DNA from: Podospora pseudocomata
Taxonomy: Eukaryota > Ascomycota > Sordariomycetes > Sordariales > Podosporaceae
Assembly: GCF_035222375.1 (NCBI RefSeq)
Contig: NC_085889.1
Coordinates: forward strand, 1,674,001 to 1,738,000
Length of the DNA stretch: 64,000 nucleotides
Reading direction: 5' to 3'
Numbering within the stretch: the stretch's first letter is position 1; every line of letters starts with the position of its first letter. This document shows positions 1-11,091 of the stretch, one piece after another. The notes beneath the pieces were generated by a model. That model saw only the letters and a program-made list of their open reading frames with translations, did no database searches and was not told the origin of the DNA. A program made the position numbers and the translations under genes.

Positions 1-805
1 TAATGTACCCAACTATCCTTACTCACGCTCTACACATTTAAATACCACATCAACTCTCCTTTGAAGTCTATACCCTTTGCCTCACGCAATATCACAGCAT
101 CTGACTGCTCCTACGATCTTCACAGTCGCAGACGGCATATAGCAATGGAATTCTCGACATCCCTGTTGGTATGACATGAAGTCAGTTTGGTGCGAATGGC
201 AACCGTTGGTTTGCAAGACTTTTCATGGTTTGTAACAATTCCACTGGGCTCTGGGAAATTATGTTGCACAAGTACCGAGTGTTCCTCGCCAGGCTTATGT
301 GAGATGGCTAGCAGTTGGACGCCTTCTTGTCTCCTCCTGCTGACCACAACTCTCGTTCTCCGCCGCAACAGTCTTACACGCCGAAGGCGGAATGCCCCCG
401 CGCCCCGACAACGACTCCAAAAAGAACTGCCAAGATGCCACAGCACTTTGGCTCACAGGGTCTACTGCTAAACGTGTTTCGACCTCCTGAGGACCTTCCG
501 GTGTCTCTCCGATCCAACCCACGATGGTCCGGGACGGGATTGGATTGGGATGCTCCGAGTCTACATAAAAGGCGGTTTGAACTGCAGTAATGTTCTCCTA
601 TCTCCATCATCAGCACATCATTCCTTCACAGCAATATCTGGCGACTTCTGGAAGGTCTCCAATCTTCACTGTCCTTTTCTTTCGGCTTCTGGCAAGACCG
701 CACTTTCAACAATCCTTTACGCCTCGTGCTTAATACGGCTTTTCTTTCGAAACCAAGACTTCTGGCAAGCTCTTGTTCAACAAACCACGATCTCAAATTC
801 TCAAT
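1..805. other. Upstream/intergenic region, no gene seen
   Basis: No convincing gene. Short overlapping reading frames on both strands lack family resemblance and splice logic. A TATA-like ACATAAAAGG at 563-572 lies about 230 nt before the first ATG of the next gene and may be its core promoter; pyrimidine-rich sequence between them would be the 5' leader. Confidence 0.5.
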
Positions 806-1339
806 ATGAAGTACACCATGGCCGTCATCGCCATCATTGGCCTCACCAACGCTATCGCGATGCCCAAAGAGGCAAGCAACGGTGTGAACGGCTTGGAAGC
901 TCGCTCCGCACGTCAACCTGGATTCATCACCGTCGTCAAGAAACGCAGCGATGACCCCGGCCCGAGCAGACTGCCACCCTCCAATGGAAAAGGCCGGGAA
1001 GTTGACGACCCGGTCCTTGATCAGCTACGCGAACAAGAAGACGCCTATGCTAGTGAGGATTCGTCTAGTGGGAAGAGCAGGGGGGATACAGTCACGCCGC
1101 CTACGTCTGAGGGGGAGGGCACGAGGTCGCCTTCTCTGGAGGGGATGCAGCCTTGGCGGCCTGAGGAGAATGGTGAGGGTCCGGGGTCGCCTACTATTCC
1201 TGCTTTTGCGAATAGTGAGAATAGAGGGGCGGAGGAGGATCCGTACGGGTGGGAGGCGCATGCTGATCGGGTGAGGGAGGAGAGGGAGAGGGAGAATCCG
1301 TTTGGGGAGTTTCCGAGGTATGATGTTAACGAGAGGTAG
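806..1339 (+). CDS. Small secreted, disordered hypothetical protein
   Basis: A single-exon frame of 177 residues. I start it at the ATG at 806 rather than the in-frame ATG at 773, because from 806 the protein opens with a clean signal peptide (MKYTMAVIAIIGLTNAIA, residues 1-18). The mature part has no cysteine and is rich in Pro, Ser, Gly, Glu and Arg, so it is probably unfolded. A dibasic KKR near residue 46 could be cut by a Kex2-type protease, but only one such site is obvious, so this is not a classical repeated-pheromone precursor. I recognise no family. A secreted effector-like or wall-associated peptide is possible; this is inference. It lies upstream of the feruloyl esterase on the same strand. 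Confidence 0.6.
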   Translation: MKYTMAVIAIIGLTNAIAMPKEASNGVNGLEARSARQPGFITVVKKRSDDPGPSRLPPSNGKGREVDDPVLDQLREQEDAYASEDSSSGKSRGDTVTPPTSEGEGTRSPSLEGMQPWRPEENGEGPGSPTIPAFANSENRGAEEDPYGWEAHADRVREERERENPFGEFPRYDVNER

Positions 1340-2624
1340 ATGGGAGGTATGGATCTTTGGAAATCCCCTGTATGTAGAGTTAGGCGAGGGAATGATGTAC
1401 AGCGTTGGGGTCTCTGTAGGTGGTTGAGTGCTCCAGGTTTGACTATCTTGTACTTCATTTGTCTTAATAATGGTGTCTGATCAACAGGTGAGTTTAGGAT
1501 GCGGGTAAGGTCTTAGGCTGACTGAAAACAGTGATAATAAACGCTTTCTTTTTTATTTCTTTTTTATATGTAGTCACAGTTTGTTGTGAGCCCCTTTCTT
1601 TGCTTTCGTGCTCGCACAGATGTCTGAAGATGGGCAATACCAGGCCATTTTCTTTGTCATCAGGTATATGATTTCCTAGGTATGCTATGGTACCTAGAGT
1701 GGCGAATAGGTTCCATGTCAAACTTCATCACTTGTTCGAAGAAAGGAGAAGCCTCCAGTCTACTGGTTACGAGCCCCACCCCCCTTCCTCGCCTTCGAGC
1801 CGTCCTTGCCCCTGACTAGCTGCGCCTACCCCTGAGCCCCTGAACCGTCCCACTAGGGCATCGAGGCCCGAAAATATGCACGTTACCTTTGAACAAACAG
1901 ACTCCGATCGGGAAATAAAATCAAATACCGGACAGAATGTCAAAGATGCGGGGAAGTTGAGCCTCAATCAATCATTTACACGCGACTCTGATCATCAATA
2001 TCGATGCTGTGCTACAAGACGCCTTCCTGGCCTCTTTGTGATTCGTGCGCCTCTCCCAAAACATCCAAAGTATTTCCAACACATCTCGAGCCGATCAGTC
2101 GAAAGACCACAGAACAGTGCCAAGCATTCCCTCCGTGGTGTTTGATGCTGATGGAAAAAAGGTTGATGTCGTGAAGGGCGGGCGGTTAAATCCTCCTCTT
2201 CCGGCTGATCAAAGCCCAATTCCCAGGGACTTGGATATTTGAACAGACAGCTGGGCTCCGCCGACGGTGATTGGTGCGCATCTGACTTGTCCGGCCAACC
2301 TACCAGGTACCACCAGCTCAAATCTCCTCCTCCATACTCAACTCCACGGGCAGTGAAGGTGAGCGAGGCGTCAAGCGCGCCTGTCAAAGACATTCTGTGA
2401 AGGAGATGAGGAGAACAACCACGCAAGGCAAATATCAAGAGATTAAACTCGTGTGTTTCTTCCTGACAGCGGCTCCAACTCGAGCACGGCAGATGGAGGA
2501 GATGGAAAATCAGTGTTGAGGGACAGGTATAAAAGCTCATCATGAGGACGGGAAAGGTGAAGAAGACGTCTCAACCCATTCACCATCAACCCCAATCCGA
2601 CCGTCTTCTTTACCAAAGCCCAAG
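1340..2624. other. Intergenic region with promoter of the esterase
   Basis: About 1.3 kb without a supported gene. The minus-strand frame of 182 codons inside it shows no recognisable domain. The right end carries a TATA box (2528-2535) for the gene starting at 2625. Confidence 0.5.
2528..2535 (+). promoter_or_regulatory. TATA box of the feruloyl esterase gene
   Basis: TATAAAAG lies 97 nt before the start codon at 2625. The spacing nearly matches the TATAAAAA before the next secreted-protein gene (95 nt). This is what a strongly inducible fungal promoter usually shows. Confidence 0.5.
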
Positions 2625-3485
2625 ATGCCTCGTCGATCCAACCTCCTGACAGTCCTGTCGCTCCTGGTGCTGGGCTTGCTCGGCGCCGTGATGGCCGAAC
2701 GGTCCGCAGGCTGCGGCAAGGCCAACACCATCCGAAGCCAACAGTACACCATCACCATCAACGGCAAGCAACGCCAGTACATCATGAAGATCCCTGACCG
2801 CTACGACAACAACTTTGCCCACAAGCTCATCTTCACCTGGCACCAGCTCGGCGGCAGCGCCCAAAAGATCGTCAACGGCGAGAACATCAACCAGGGCGGC
2901 GCCCTCCCTTACTACGGCCTCAACGCTCTCGCCAACAATACCGCCATCTTTGTCGTCCCCAACGGTCTCAACGCCGGCTGGGCCAACCAGGGCGGCGAGG
3001 ACGTCACCTTCTTCGATGAGCTCGTCAAGAGAGTCGAAGCCGATCTCTGCGTGGAGACCACCCAGCGGTTTTCCACTGGGTTCAGCTACGGCGGCGCCAT
3101 GTCCTATGCTGTCGCCTGTGCCAGACCTACCATGATCCGTGCTATCGCCGTCATCTCCGGTAGCCAGTTGAGCGGCTGCAACGGAGGAAACTCCCCTGTT
3201 GCTTTCTACGGTCAGCACGGCACTTCGGATTCGGTCCTCAACGTTTCCGGCGGCAGGCAGCTTAGGGATAGGTTTGTGAGGAACAACGGGTGCACGCCCG
3301 TCAACCCTGAGCCGCAGCCCAACGGACAGAACTCGGTCAAGACGGTGTATCAGGGCTGCAGGGAGGGGTATCCTGTTACGTGGGTTATTCACCGTGGTGA
3401 TCACAACCCTAGCCAGACTGATGCTGGATCTTCGACGCCGTTTGCGCCGAGGAACACTTGGGAGTTCTTTTCTCAGTTCTCTTGA
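2625..3485 (+). CDS. Feruloyl esterase (CE1-type, FAE-D/FAE-C-like)
   Basis: An intronless gene for 286 residues. The N-terminal signal peptide ends near residue 24 (AVMA/E). The rest is an alpha/beta-hydrolase of the fungal type C/D feruloyl esterase group, which frees ferulate and p-coumarate from arabinoxylan and pectin outside the cell. The nucleophile elbow GFSYGG puts the catalytic Ser at about 154; Asp 202 (in HGTSDSVL) and His 260 (in RGDHNPSQ) complete the triad. HQLGG near residue 73 fits the oxyanion region. Conserved Cys pairs are present. There is no CBM1 cellulose-binding tail, unlike some relatives. The next genes (DUF1996 and AA9 proteins) also look like secreted biomass enzymes. 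Family identity is from recognition of motifs; substrate range is not visible from sequence. Confidence 0.88.
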   Translation: MPRRSNLLTVLSLLVLGLLGAVMAERSAGCGKANTIRSQQYTITINGKQRQYIMKIPDRYDNNFAHKLIFTWHQLGGSAQKIVNGENINQGGALPYYGLNALANNTAIFVVPNGLNAGWANQGGEDVTFFDELVKRVEADLCVETTQRFSTGFSYGGAMSYAVACARPTMIRAIAVISGSQLSGCNGGNSPVAFYGQHGTSDSVLNVSGGRQLRDRFVRNNGCTPVNPEPQPNGQNSVKTVYQGCREGYPVTWVIHRGDHNPSQTDAGSSTPFAPRNTWEFFSQFS

Positions 3486-4257
3486 GTTACCGGGGGAAGT
3501 GGAGGATCGCTGGAAGGTGGACAAGGCAAGAACCTGGTTGGTAGGATCAAAGGCTCAATGTACATAGGGTAGCAAAAACTAGTATCATACATATATCGAC
3601 GGCGATCATTCCTATTCTGCGTTCACATACACCAGCGACGTATTATCCCGACTAAACCATGGGCAGGAGCTAGAGCCAGCATCAATCCAACTTGGTAACC
3701 ATGCCGGGCCGATGATCAACACCCAAGAATATCCCATCCTCATTCGCACCCCACGGGAAGTGACCAAAACCTCAAGAAAGCTTGGGCGGCAAACGGCCTA
3801 GAATTGCACACCAGTTTCGGCACCCGGCTCGCGGCACTATGTCAATAACCAATCCAGGGGGCAGAATACAACAAGCTGGATATGCCGAGACCTGATGATA
3901 GACCGGAGTAGTATAGACCATACAGCCCCTATATTGAGATGCGGCAGCCGATGGGGGGCCCGTCCATACAGAAAGCTTGATTCCCCAGCTCGACACCGGT
4001 TAAGAACCCGGGCAATGTATGGAATTGACCCGATTCGAGGAGCATGGCCGACGCTGTCTTTGTGGATTTGATACCACTCGTTGGTAAATATCGCGGTGAT
4101 GGCAGCGGGCTTGTATGTGAAAAGCCAGACCTACAGAAGTGCCGGTGGGTGAGTAGGTAGAGTATAAAAACTGTACCTCGGGGACGCGACACCAGCAGCA
4201 AGTTTCTTTGCTCTGCTCCTCCGCAAACTTTGCTCCTCGTTTCCTGCGTGAGCCAAA
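3486..4257. other. Intergenic region with promoter
   Basis: About 770 nt without a supported gene; it holds the 3' region of the esterase and the promoter of the DUF1996 gene, including TATAAAAA at 4163-4170. Confidence 0.5.
4163..4170 (+). promoter_or_regulatory. TATA box of the DUF1996 gene
   Basis: TATAAAAA lies 95 nt before the ATG at 4258, with a pyrimidine-rich leader in between. The spacing is close to that of the TATA box of the neighbouring esterase gene. Confidence 0.5.
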
Positions 4258-5373
4258 ATGAAGTCCCTCGCCGCAACCCTCGTGGGTCTGATCGCGCCCG
4301 TCCAGGCCGGCCTCCGCTTCCCATGCTCAACCCTCACCATCCAACGTCTCGACCCCGTCGTCGAGCCGGGCAACATCCCCTCCGCTCACGTCCACCACAT
4401 CGTCGGCGGCAATGCCTTCAACGCCACCATGGAAGGCGACGTCGGCGAGCGAGCCACCTGCACGACCTGCCAAATGTCGGAGGACTTTTCCAACTACTGG
4501 ACTGCCCACCTCTACTTCAAGCACCCAACCAACGGGTCGTACCACCGCGTGCCTGTGCTCCCCGTCCAGCCTCTGCTGGGTGGATCCCAGGGTGCGCAGG
4601 GAGGGTTGACGGTGTATTACACCCAGTTTGATCTCACGAGAGATAACCTGGGGAAGCAGAAGATTACTTCTTTTCCCCCTGTGAGGAGATCCCCTTCCTC
4701 ATTACCTGCCTGATTCAGGCACTAACAATGAATGCTACTCGCCCAAGGGCTTCCGCATGACAGTAGGCACCCCGACCGAGCCCGGAAAACCCCGCGTCGG
4801 CCTCCGCTACCAATGCCTCCAAGGCCAAAACCGCGGCCGCGAACTCGACGACTTCCCCACCGGCCCCTGCAGCGGAGGCATCTTCACCACCCACCACTTC
4901 CCCGCCTGCTGGGACGGCAAAAACCTCGACTCGCCTGACCACCAGTCCCACATGTACAACACCGTCACCCGGGACGGGTTCCTCAACGCGGGGCCGTGCC
5001 CTTCTTCGCATCCGATCCGGATGCCGCAGGTTGCGTTTGAGACGGTGTGGGACACTACAAAGTTTAATAGCATGTGGCCGTCGGGAGGGAAGAACCCGTT
5101 TGTGTGGAGCTTTGAGGGGACGGGGGGTGGGACGCATGCGGATTATATGTTTGGGTGGAAGGGGGATAGTCTGCAGAGGGCGATGGACAAGAGTGAGTGT
5201 TTTTATGATGGGTGTGGGAGTATTCAGAAGCAGCAGATGGCGGTGGCGAATAGGTGTGTCATCAAGGAGACGGTGGTGGAACAGACGGATGGGTGTAAGT
5301 TTTCCCTGGAGTGAATGAGAGAGAGAAAAGTGCTGACGTTGTGGCAGGGATGGTGAAGCTGCCTGGTCGTTAA
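4258..5373 (+). CDS. Secreted DUF1996 domain protein
   Basis: Three exons: 4258-4680, 4748-5294 and 5348-5373, giving 331 residues. Intron 1 (GTGAGG, branch CTAAC at 4722, CCAAG) rejoins SFPP with GFRM, the usual FPxGFRM block of this family. Intron 2 (GTAAGT, branch CTGAC, CAG) rejoins the C-terminal DGW with MVKLPGR; the family typically ends in DGWxxxLPG. A signal peptide covers residues 1-17. Family landmarks include AHVHHIVGG near residue 43, the CTTCQ cysteine cluster, and the HHFPACWDG and DHQSHMYN blocks, which are rich in His and Cys. The biochemical role of DUF1996 is not established; the proteins are common and secreted in wood- and dung-inhabiting fungi. The setting beside an esterase and an LPMO suggests a link to wall degradation (inference). 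Confidence 0.85.
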
Positions 5374-5766
5374 GGAAGTGAGAGGGGCTGATGAGCGGGA
5401 TGGATATTCGACTGACGAGGCTACTGCCTGATGTGTGTGCCCTATGCGTCACGGTTTGATGTTTGATTGTTAGGTTATACCGAGACTGTCGTTTTTGAAC
5501 GCATCATTTCATATCTGGAACCTTCAGCCCACTTTGGTCCTCGTGAGTCCCCGATGAAGGTGATAAAAATTAATGACAAGACTCAAGAGACGTACACCAT
5601 CAGTCTTGGATTTGAGTGTAATAACAGCCACGAACCCTTGCATTTGCGGCATGAACTTTACATGTACACCACTCTCAAGCCAGACATCTGCTCACCAAAC
5701 CGCCCCCAACTTCAACCCCTGAACCCCTGGACCCCTGGACCCCTGTCCTGACCTACAACGACCAAT
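5374..5766. other. Short intergenic region between convergent genes
   Basis: About 390 nt between the 3' ends of the DUF1996 gene (plus strand) and the AA9 gene (minus strand). No gene seen. Confidence 0.5.
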
Positions 5767-6629
5767 CTAGCAAGTCTCAACCGCCGGACCAGGAGGGGTA
5801 TAGCTCGTGGGCACAGGATAGTAAATGTTGATCATGATACCGGCTACCAATCATCAGTTTCAGCCCCTCGCACATGACAATCAAAGAACAACTTACGGTC
5901 AGTAGCGCTGTAAGCCCCAGGGAACGACACCTGGTTCCTCGGGCTGTACGTCCCAGACCCGCCAGTAACAGTAATTTGCTGCCATCCCCATCAGTCTCCC
6001 CTCCCCTCCCCTTATACACGAAGAAAACAGAGAAAACTCACCGCACAACTGATATAAAACTGCGCCCCGCCCGCGCTCCCCGCCGAGTGCAGAGCAATAT
6101 GCTCCGCCCTCAACAAATAATCCCCATTCTGCAAACACCTCGGAATCGGCACATTAATACTCCTCGCCCCGTTGCTAGGCCAAGTCATGCTCCCCCCTAG
6201 ATTCGGCCTATCTTGATAAATCTTACTCCAGACCTTGCCGCTCCCGTCCCAGGTCGCGGCTGTTTGGCCGGCGGGAACCTTGGCGATGTAGACTGCCATC
6301 GGACCCGGGTGAGAGATGGACGCTTTGGCGTTGTAGGCCAGGGTTGAGCCGGCGGCGACGGTGTATGTCCCGGGGGCGCCGGAGCCGGGGCGAAGCTGGT
6401 AGCAGCGGATGTCGGGGGAGTTGACGTTTGTGACGGGGCCGTTGGATTGGTAGTTGGAGGTTTGGCGGACGTATTGCCAGTCGGGGGTGTTGGCTATGCT
6501 TGGGAAGGTGTCTTGGGGAGGTTAGTTGGGTTGAAGGTTGAAGGGGGGCGGATGATGAGAAAGGGAGTTCGTACAGTGTGCCTCTGCGGCGGCGGCCGCG
6601 AGGACGGCGAGGGTGGTGGAGAGCTTCAT
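5767..6629 (-). CDS. AA9 lytic polysaccharide monooxygenase (LPMO)
   Basis: Four exons on the minus strand: 6629-6575, 6511-6042, 5978-5897 and 5843-5767, giving 227 residues. Exon 1 encodes only the signal peptide (residues 1-17) and the first mature residue, His 18, which forms the N-terminal half of the copper 'histidine brace'. The second brace His is in SISHPGP (about 86). The axial Tyr is in GAQFYISC (about 171), with the usual Gln two residues before it. The typical GAYSATDPGI block spans the exon 3/4 join, and the protein ends PGPAVETC. Each intron has GT...AG ends and restores the family sequence exactly. AA9 enzymes oxidatively cleave cellulose or hemicellulose using copper, an electron donor and O2 or H2O2. 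There is no carbohydrate-binding module. C1 or C4 specificity cannot be read here. Confidence 0.93.
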
Positions 6630-7428
6630 CTTGGGAGCGACGGGCTTGAGCTTGTAGGCTGAGGGAAGAACTACGCGCAATGGGACATTTTGAGCTTCAA
6701 GAGGGCCTCTGGGGGAATAGCCCCCTCCAGCGCTTTTAAGACGCAGAAAATCAAGGTCATGTTTCATTTCACCCACTGTCAACACTCTACTCGGATATCA
6801 CGCCCGCCAGTCTGAATCGGGTCTTCCCCCGTGCCCATCGTCACCGTGCGCCAAGAGACGGAGCCGCTGCCGAGCGGGTAAACAGAAAGACGGCGGATAA
6901 AAGCCATCCCCAGACCACGACAGCCAGTGGGTATATTACTCCTATAGTGAAACTACTATGTGTTGATATGCCTTGCGTGGATGCCAAGCCATCGGAAAGC
7001 AGGCATTTGACATCTTCTGATCTGGGGTGCAGACGTTGTGATCCCTTGGTAAAAGAGTGTTTCGGCACTTGTCAACCTGTCAAATTTCTCTCTGAAACAG
7101 TGCAGGTTGTTTCACCCCAGACGGGCATATTGAATTGAGGGTAGCAAAGGTTGGTGTCAGGAGGTGAAGAGACAAAGATTGGTCGACTGCCGGAAGGGGT
7201 AAGGCCGTGGGTGGTTTCCCTTCTCAAGGGACAACACTCGAGAGTCTAGACAAAAGAATGCTTGCTAGCAGCATTTTTCCTCCCTAGTACAAAGAAGCGT
7301 AGAGACTCAAATACTTCGAATAGATACTGTTCCAAAGTAAAGACATACCAAATCATTGCAAACCTGGCTTCGCAAACATGTGTAGAACACGCATTGTTCA
7401 CTATTCAGAGCGCGATGTACGACCCTAG
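6630..7428. other. Intergenic region
   Basis: About 800 nt upstream of both the AA9 gene (minus strand) and the broken gene at 7429. No gene, RNA or repeat recognised. Confidence 0.45.
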
Positions 7429-8801
7429 ATGTCCACGAGGCCCTTCTCACCGACAGAACGAGGTGATTACACGGTCCACAGCATCGCGATCATACACAAA
7501 CCCGTGAATCCACAAGATCCCGAGTACACCTCGGAGGGACCCTGTGACGCAACGCCCAATGGCCATGACGAGCTAAGCCGCGTTTGGTTCAGGATGAACT
7601 ACCTCCATCTGATCGAGTGGAAGGACCGCGAGGCTCCCTGGAGAGACGAGATCACGACCGAGGTTCGGAAATTCCCCCTCTTGGCGACAGAGTTGTCAGA
7701 GTGCAAGCATCACACCTGCTGCATCGTCAAACCCACCATCCTCTTTTGCGACGACTACTGTAGGGAGGCGTGGTGTCACGATGACGAGGACTTCCCGGAG
7801 GCAGATATATGGACCGACCAGCCGGTGGCATATCTCAACGCGCGGAGGTCGCGACTCCCGCGAGGGGGATAGACTACAAGGGGTTCGTAGAGCATGAGTT
7901 TCACTACCTGGGCGACCTCGCCACGGTAGGCCGCAGCAAGCAACACCGAAAGGCTGGCCGGCGGTGGTTCGACATATACCAGGAGGAGGACCACACTGAA
8001 ATCTTCAACTTTGAGGACAGCCCAATGCTGCCGCTCGAGCCCTTCCCGCTGGAGCTCGTCTACAGGCACGACCTCGAAGGCGTCGACCTGACCGCCTGGG
8101 AAGAAGAGCACAACAACACCCTCCCCGATCTGAAACCGATATACATCGACGTGAACCACCACCCGCTCGCCAGCGAATGATCTTGCTTCGCTAAGGAGGA
8201 ACATATCGATAAAGACCATTTGCCGCACATTCAGCTGGCAAGATACGGATACGAGCTGTTTAGTCGCAAGCACGAGCTGTGGTCAATCATCATGGTGGAG
8301 ATGATGGGGGGAAACGGTGTCTTTGGCTCAGGCAGAAAGTTGGTGCACAGCTTCTTGGAAAGCCACGTTGAAGACATGGAGAACAAGCCCAGGCTGCTTA
8401 CCGAATGCTGGCAAAAGTATCTGTACTGGCTGCGCATGTCGCTCATGAGAGTCGAGAGGTTGCCAGCGCCCGGGCAGATTCTGACAACGGCCAAGGGCTT
8501 CACAATAGAGCGCGATTTCCTGGACACGGGGGCATGGGGGCGAGGGAAATCATACGAGGATGTTTACCAAGAGGTCATAGACGGGAATATGTTTCCCGAG
8601 TACTGGGACAGAGCCTTGTATGAGGGTTTCACGTACTGGGTGCAATTCAAGCGAGTGAAGGCCGGCTATCGTTATCTCATCGACAAATGGATAGAAGAAC
8701 AGGATAAGTTGGGACTCGAACTTGATCCATTACCGAAGTTCAATGACATGGCAGATCTTATCGGGAACCATTGTTTCTGGGGTGGTTGGGGGATTGATTG
8801 A
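7429..8801 (+). pseudogene. Hypothetical protein gene, apparently broken
   Basis: Three consecutive coding-like stretches read as one protein of about 455 residues: 7429-7870, about 7810-8177, and 8181-8801. They share acidic, Trp/Tyr/His-rich composition (e.g. HHTCCIV, CDDYCREAWC, YLGDLATVG, HCFWGGWGID) but are not in one frame. The frame shifts by one base between about 7810 and 7870, and no GT...AG pair there gives the right phase. At 8178-8180 an in-frame TGA interrupts ...LASE/SCFAKEE..., and the frame continues cleanly on both sides. A CGA-to-TGA transition would explain this stop. A 45-nt in-frame intron (GTGAAC...CTAAG, 8151-8195) is a weaker alternative. I do not recognise the family. 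Sequencing error is possible, but two separate defects favour a decaying gene. Confidence 0.5.
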
Positions 8802-8933
8802 TCATCAATTGGAACCCCCCTGGAGGACGACGAGATGCTATATATGATCTGGCAAAGCCACTTTCCAAGTGAAAACCGAGGGGGTGGGCCCGTTATCCAA
8901 TAAATAAGAAAGATGAGGGGCACAAAAAACATC

Positions 8934-9013
8934 GTCGCCTGCAGGATTCGAACCTACGCTCCCGAGGGAACGCCCTTAGCAGGGGCGCGCGTTAACCACT
9001 CCGCCAAAGCGAC
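8934..9013 (-). tRNA. tRNA-Ser (anticodon GCU)
   Basis: On the minus strand an 80-nt class II tRNA can be folded. The acceptor stem is GTCGCTT with AGGCGAC. The A box is TGGCGGAGTGG and the B box GGTTCGAATCC. The anticodon loop CTGCTAA gives anticodon GCT (reads AGC/AGU codons), and the long variable arm is typical of serine tRNA. CCA is not encoded, as expected in a eukaryote. I see no intron. A T-run terminator (TTTTTTG) follows at once on the minus strand, in the complement of 8925-8931. Confidence 0.95.
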
Positions 9014-9256
9014 TTCCGATCATGCTTTCCCAGGCAGAAATTAAGTCCAGATTCGTGTCGCGCTCCCCCATTCGACGCCACTTCCACTTCCTGCATGGCT
9101 ACCTATCTTGGGGGACATGGAGATAAGCCCTGCAGCAGCAGCAACACCCGCGGAACGGCTCGAGAGATAAGAGACCAGCCCTCTCATGTGGCTCAAATTC
9201 TTTGTCTGCTATGCCGATGGCTGTCCTTTCCCCTCTTACGCAAATTGGTAGCAATC

Positions 9257-10169
9257 ATGTCAGAAGCCCTGGCAGCTACTACTACTACCACCACCACCAC
9301 TCCCACGCTTGATGCTGCTGACGAGGTCGAGCTGGCGAGGGTGGACGGCCTTGTCGAGCGCCTCGCCTCTGCATTCGAAGCCGGCCTGGACTTTTACAAC
9401 ACTTGGCTACAGAGGCAACAAGCATCAAACAGCTACCACACAAGCACCAGCACCCACCGCTTCCACCCCGCCGCCGCCCGGGTCCGCCCGATCAAATGCG
9501 CCGTGGGCACCTCTCTTGACATGTCCAGCTACCGGATTCAGTCTACCTATCAAATCGGCTTTACTCTTATCGGTCCCGAGTTTGCAGCCGGCGACGGTCC
9601 GTGGCTTTTTTTGTTTGTTTGTTTGTTTCAGCGTAAGGGTAGAATATCTGATCCATCCCAATCCAGATCGAACCTGCCAAACCCTCCACACCAACCTCTC
9701 CCTCCTCCAATCCAAGATACACCACCTCTGCCACACAATCAGTTCCTCCCTTGACCCTCAACACCAACCGCAACCTCTCCCTCTTCGAGAAGTTTATCTT
9801 TGCTCTGAACAAGTCCGTCTTAGCTCTGTTTCCGCCCTGACGCAACAGTACCGCCGCATGGCAGCTGGCCGGCCTTCTCTCCCGAGAAACTTGCCTGTTC
9901 CCAGACCGAAGCGGATGTCGGCTTTGCTGGATGATTTGGATGAGGCTGACTTGCGGTTCATGTCGGAAGAGAGGCCGATGAGCGAAGGGAGCTTTGTCAC
10001 GGTGGGAGATGGGGGTGGGGTGGAGAGGGTGGTGACGGTGGAGAGCGAGGTTCCTGTTGTGGAGGTGAGGTCGAATCCGCCCTCGCCGCCGTTGACGCCC
10101 AAGGTGAGGGGGGTGGAGGGGTTCTGGAGTGGGGGTTGTGTTCAAGGGAGTGTGAAGATAGGGGGTTGA
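9257..10169 (+). CDS. Hypothetical fungal protein
   Basis: Two exons, 9257-9596 and 9667-10169, giving 280 residues. The 70-nt intron starts with the atypical donor GTCCGT, contains a (GTTT)n run, has a CTGAT branch site and ends in CCAG. It joins AAGD to DRTCQTLHTNL and restores a continuous amphipathic helix. The N-terminal third has a poly-Thr run, then a helical segment (ELARVDGLVERLASAFE, FYNTWLQRQQ) that resembles the helical N-terminus of many uncharacterised fungal proteins. The C-terminal part is Pro/Ser-rich and probably disordered. No catalytic motif is seen. The start at 9257 is preferred over the upstream in-frame ATG at 9095, whose extension looks non-coding. Function unknown. 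Confidence 0.55.
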
Positions 10170-11091
10170 AGGGAAACAAAGAGGGTTGGGTCTTTGGCAT
10201 TGGGCGTTCCGGTTTTGATTTGGTGGTTTTTGGTATACGAGCTGGGTTGTTGGGGCGGGTGGTAGGCGCTGGGATGTGATTTTGTGATTTGTGTACTTGA
10301 TCGTTCTTGTTCCAGAGTCAAATATTCAGTGTTCTGACATCTCTTGTATGTAGTGAGATGCTGTCTTATGTCGTTGCTAGTATTGTCCCCACAACCCGTG
10401 CCCAGAGCTCTGTCCAGAAAGCAACCTATGCTGCTATGACGCGAGAGACAGTTCATCACATCAACTTTCGAACCCTGCAACTTGTAAGTAAGCAGCCGTC
10501 GTTCCATCTTAACTTGTGGAGCCAGGTAACTACGAGGCAGTTACCTGGCCAAGGAGCGTAAAAAAAAATCGTAGACAGGAGTGATACTTCATGTTGAGCC
10601 CACCAAAGAATGGACTGGTTTGCGGAGAGAAGGAATGTGTCGGTCGAGCATTCGTGGACAACATTTCCCTAAATATTCCTTTGGCAACCACTCCGTCGTG
10701 CTTAAGATTTTAATTCTCAAAAATATTTTTCTTAATTCCCAAAGAAAACCAGTGCCGCTCGAATGTTTGATGAGTTTCAGAGAACGACAGTCAAAGAAAG
10801 AGCGCACAGGCCACAACGGAGAAAAGCTGTTGCTGGCGCCGAGCCCGACCGGGGTTCTCAAACAGCACTAGCGCGGCGCGCTACGCAGCCTGCAAGCTCC
10901 ATCATTCAGTTGCGCCTCGAGGACAGCAGCGGTCTTTTGTCCGCCGGCCAAACGAAACTTTCCCTTCTACAACAAAGCTAACTCCCCAGCACTCTCCTGC
11001 TGCTCACACCGCGCAGCTTGTCTCTGGCGATTCGCCGCCTCAGCAGCATCCGAATTGCCAGATAACCAATTGCGAATTCCGAATTCCCACC
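10170..11091. other. Intergenic region before SPT5
   Basis: About 920 nt holding the 3' region of the preceding gene and the promoter of SPT5. An AT-rich patch lies around 10690-10745. No gene seen. Confidence 0.5.

Noticed and set aside
2610-3524. A 304-codon minus-strand frame
   Set aside because: Antisense of the feruloyl esterase gene, whose catalytic triad and signal peptide on the plus strand are unambiguous.
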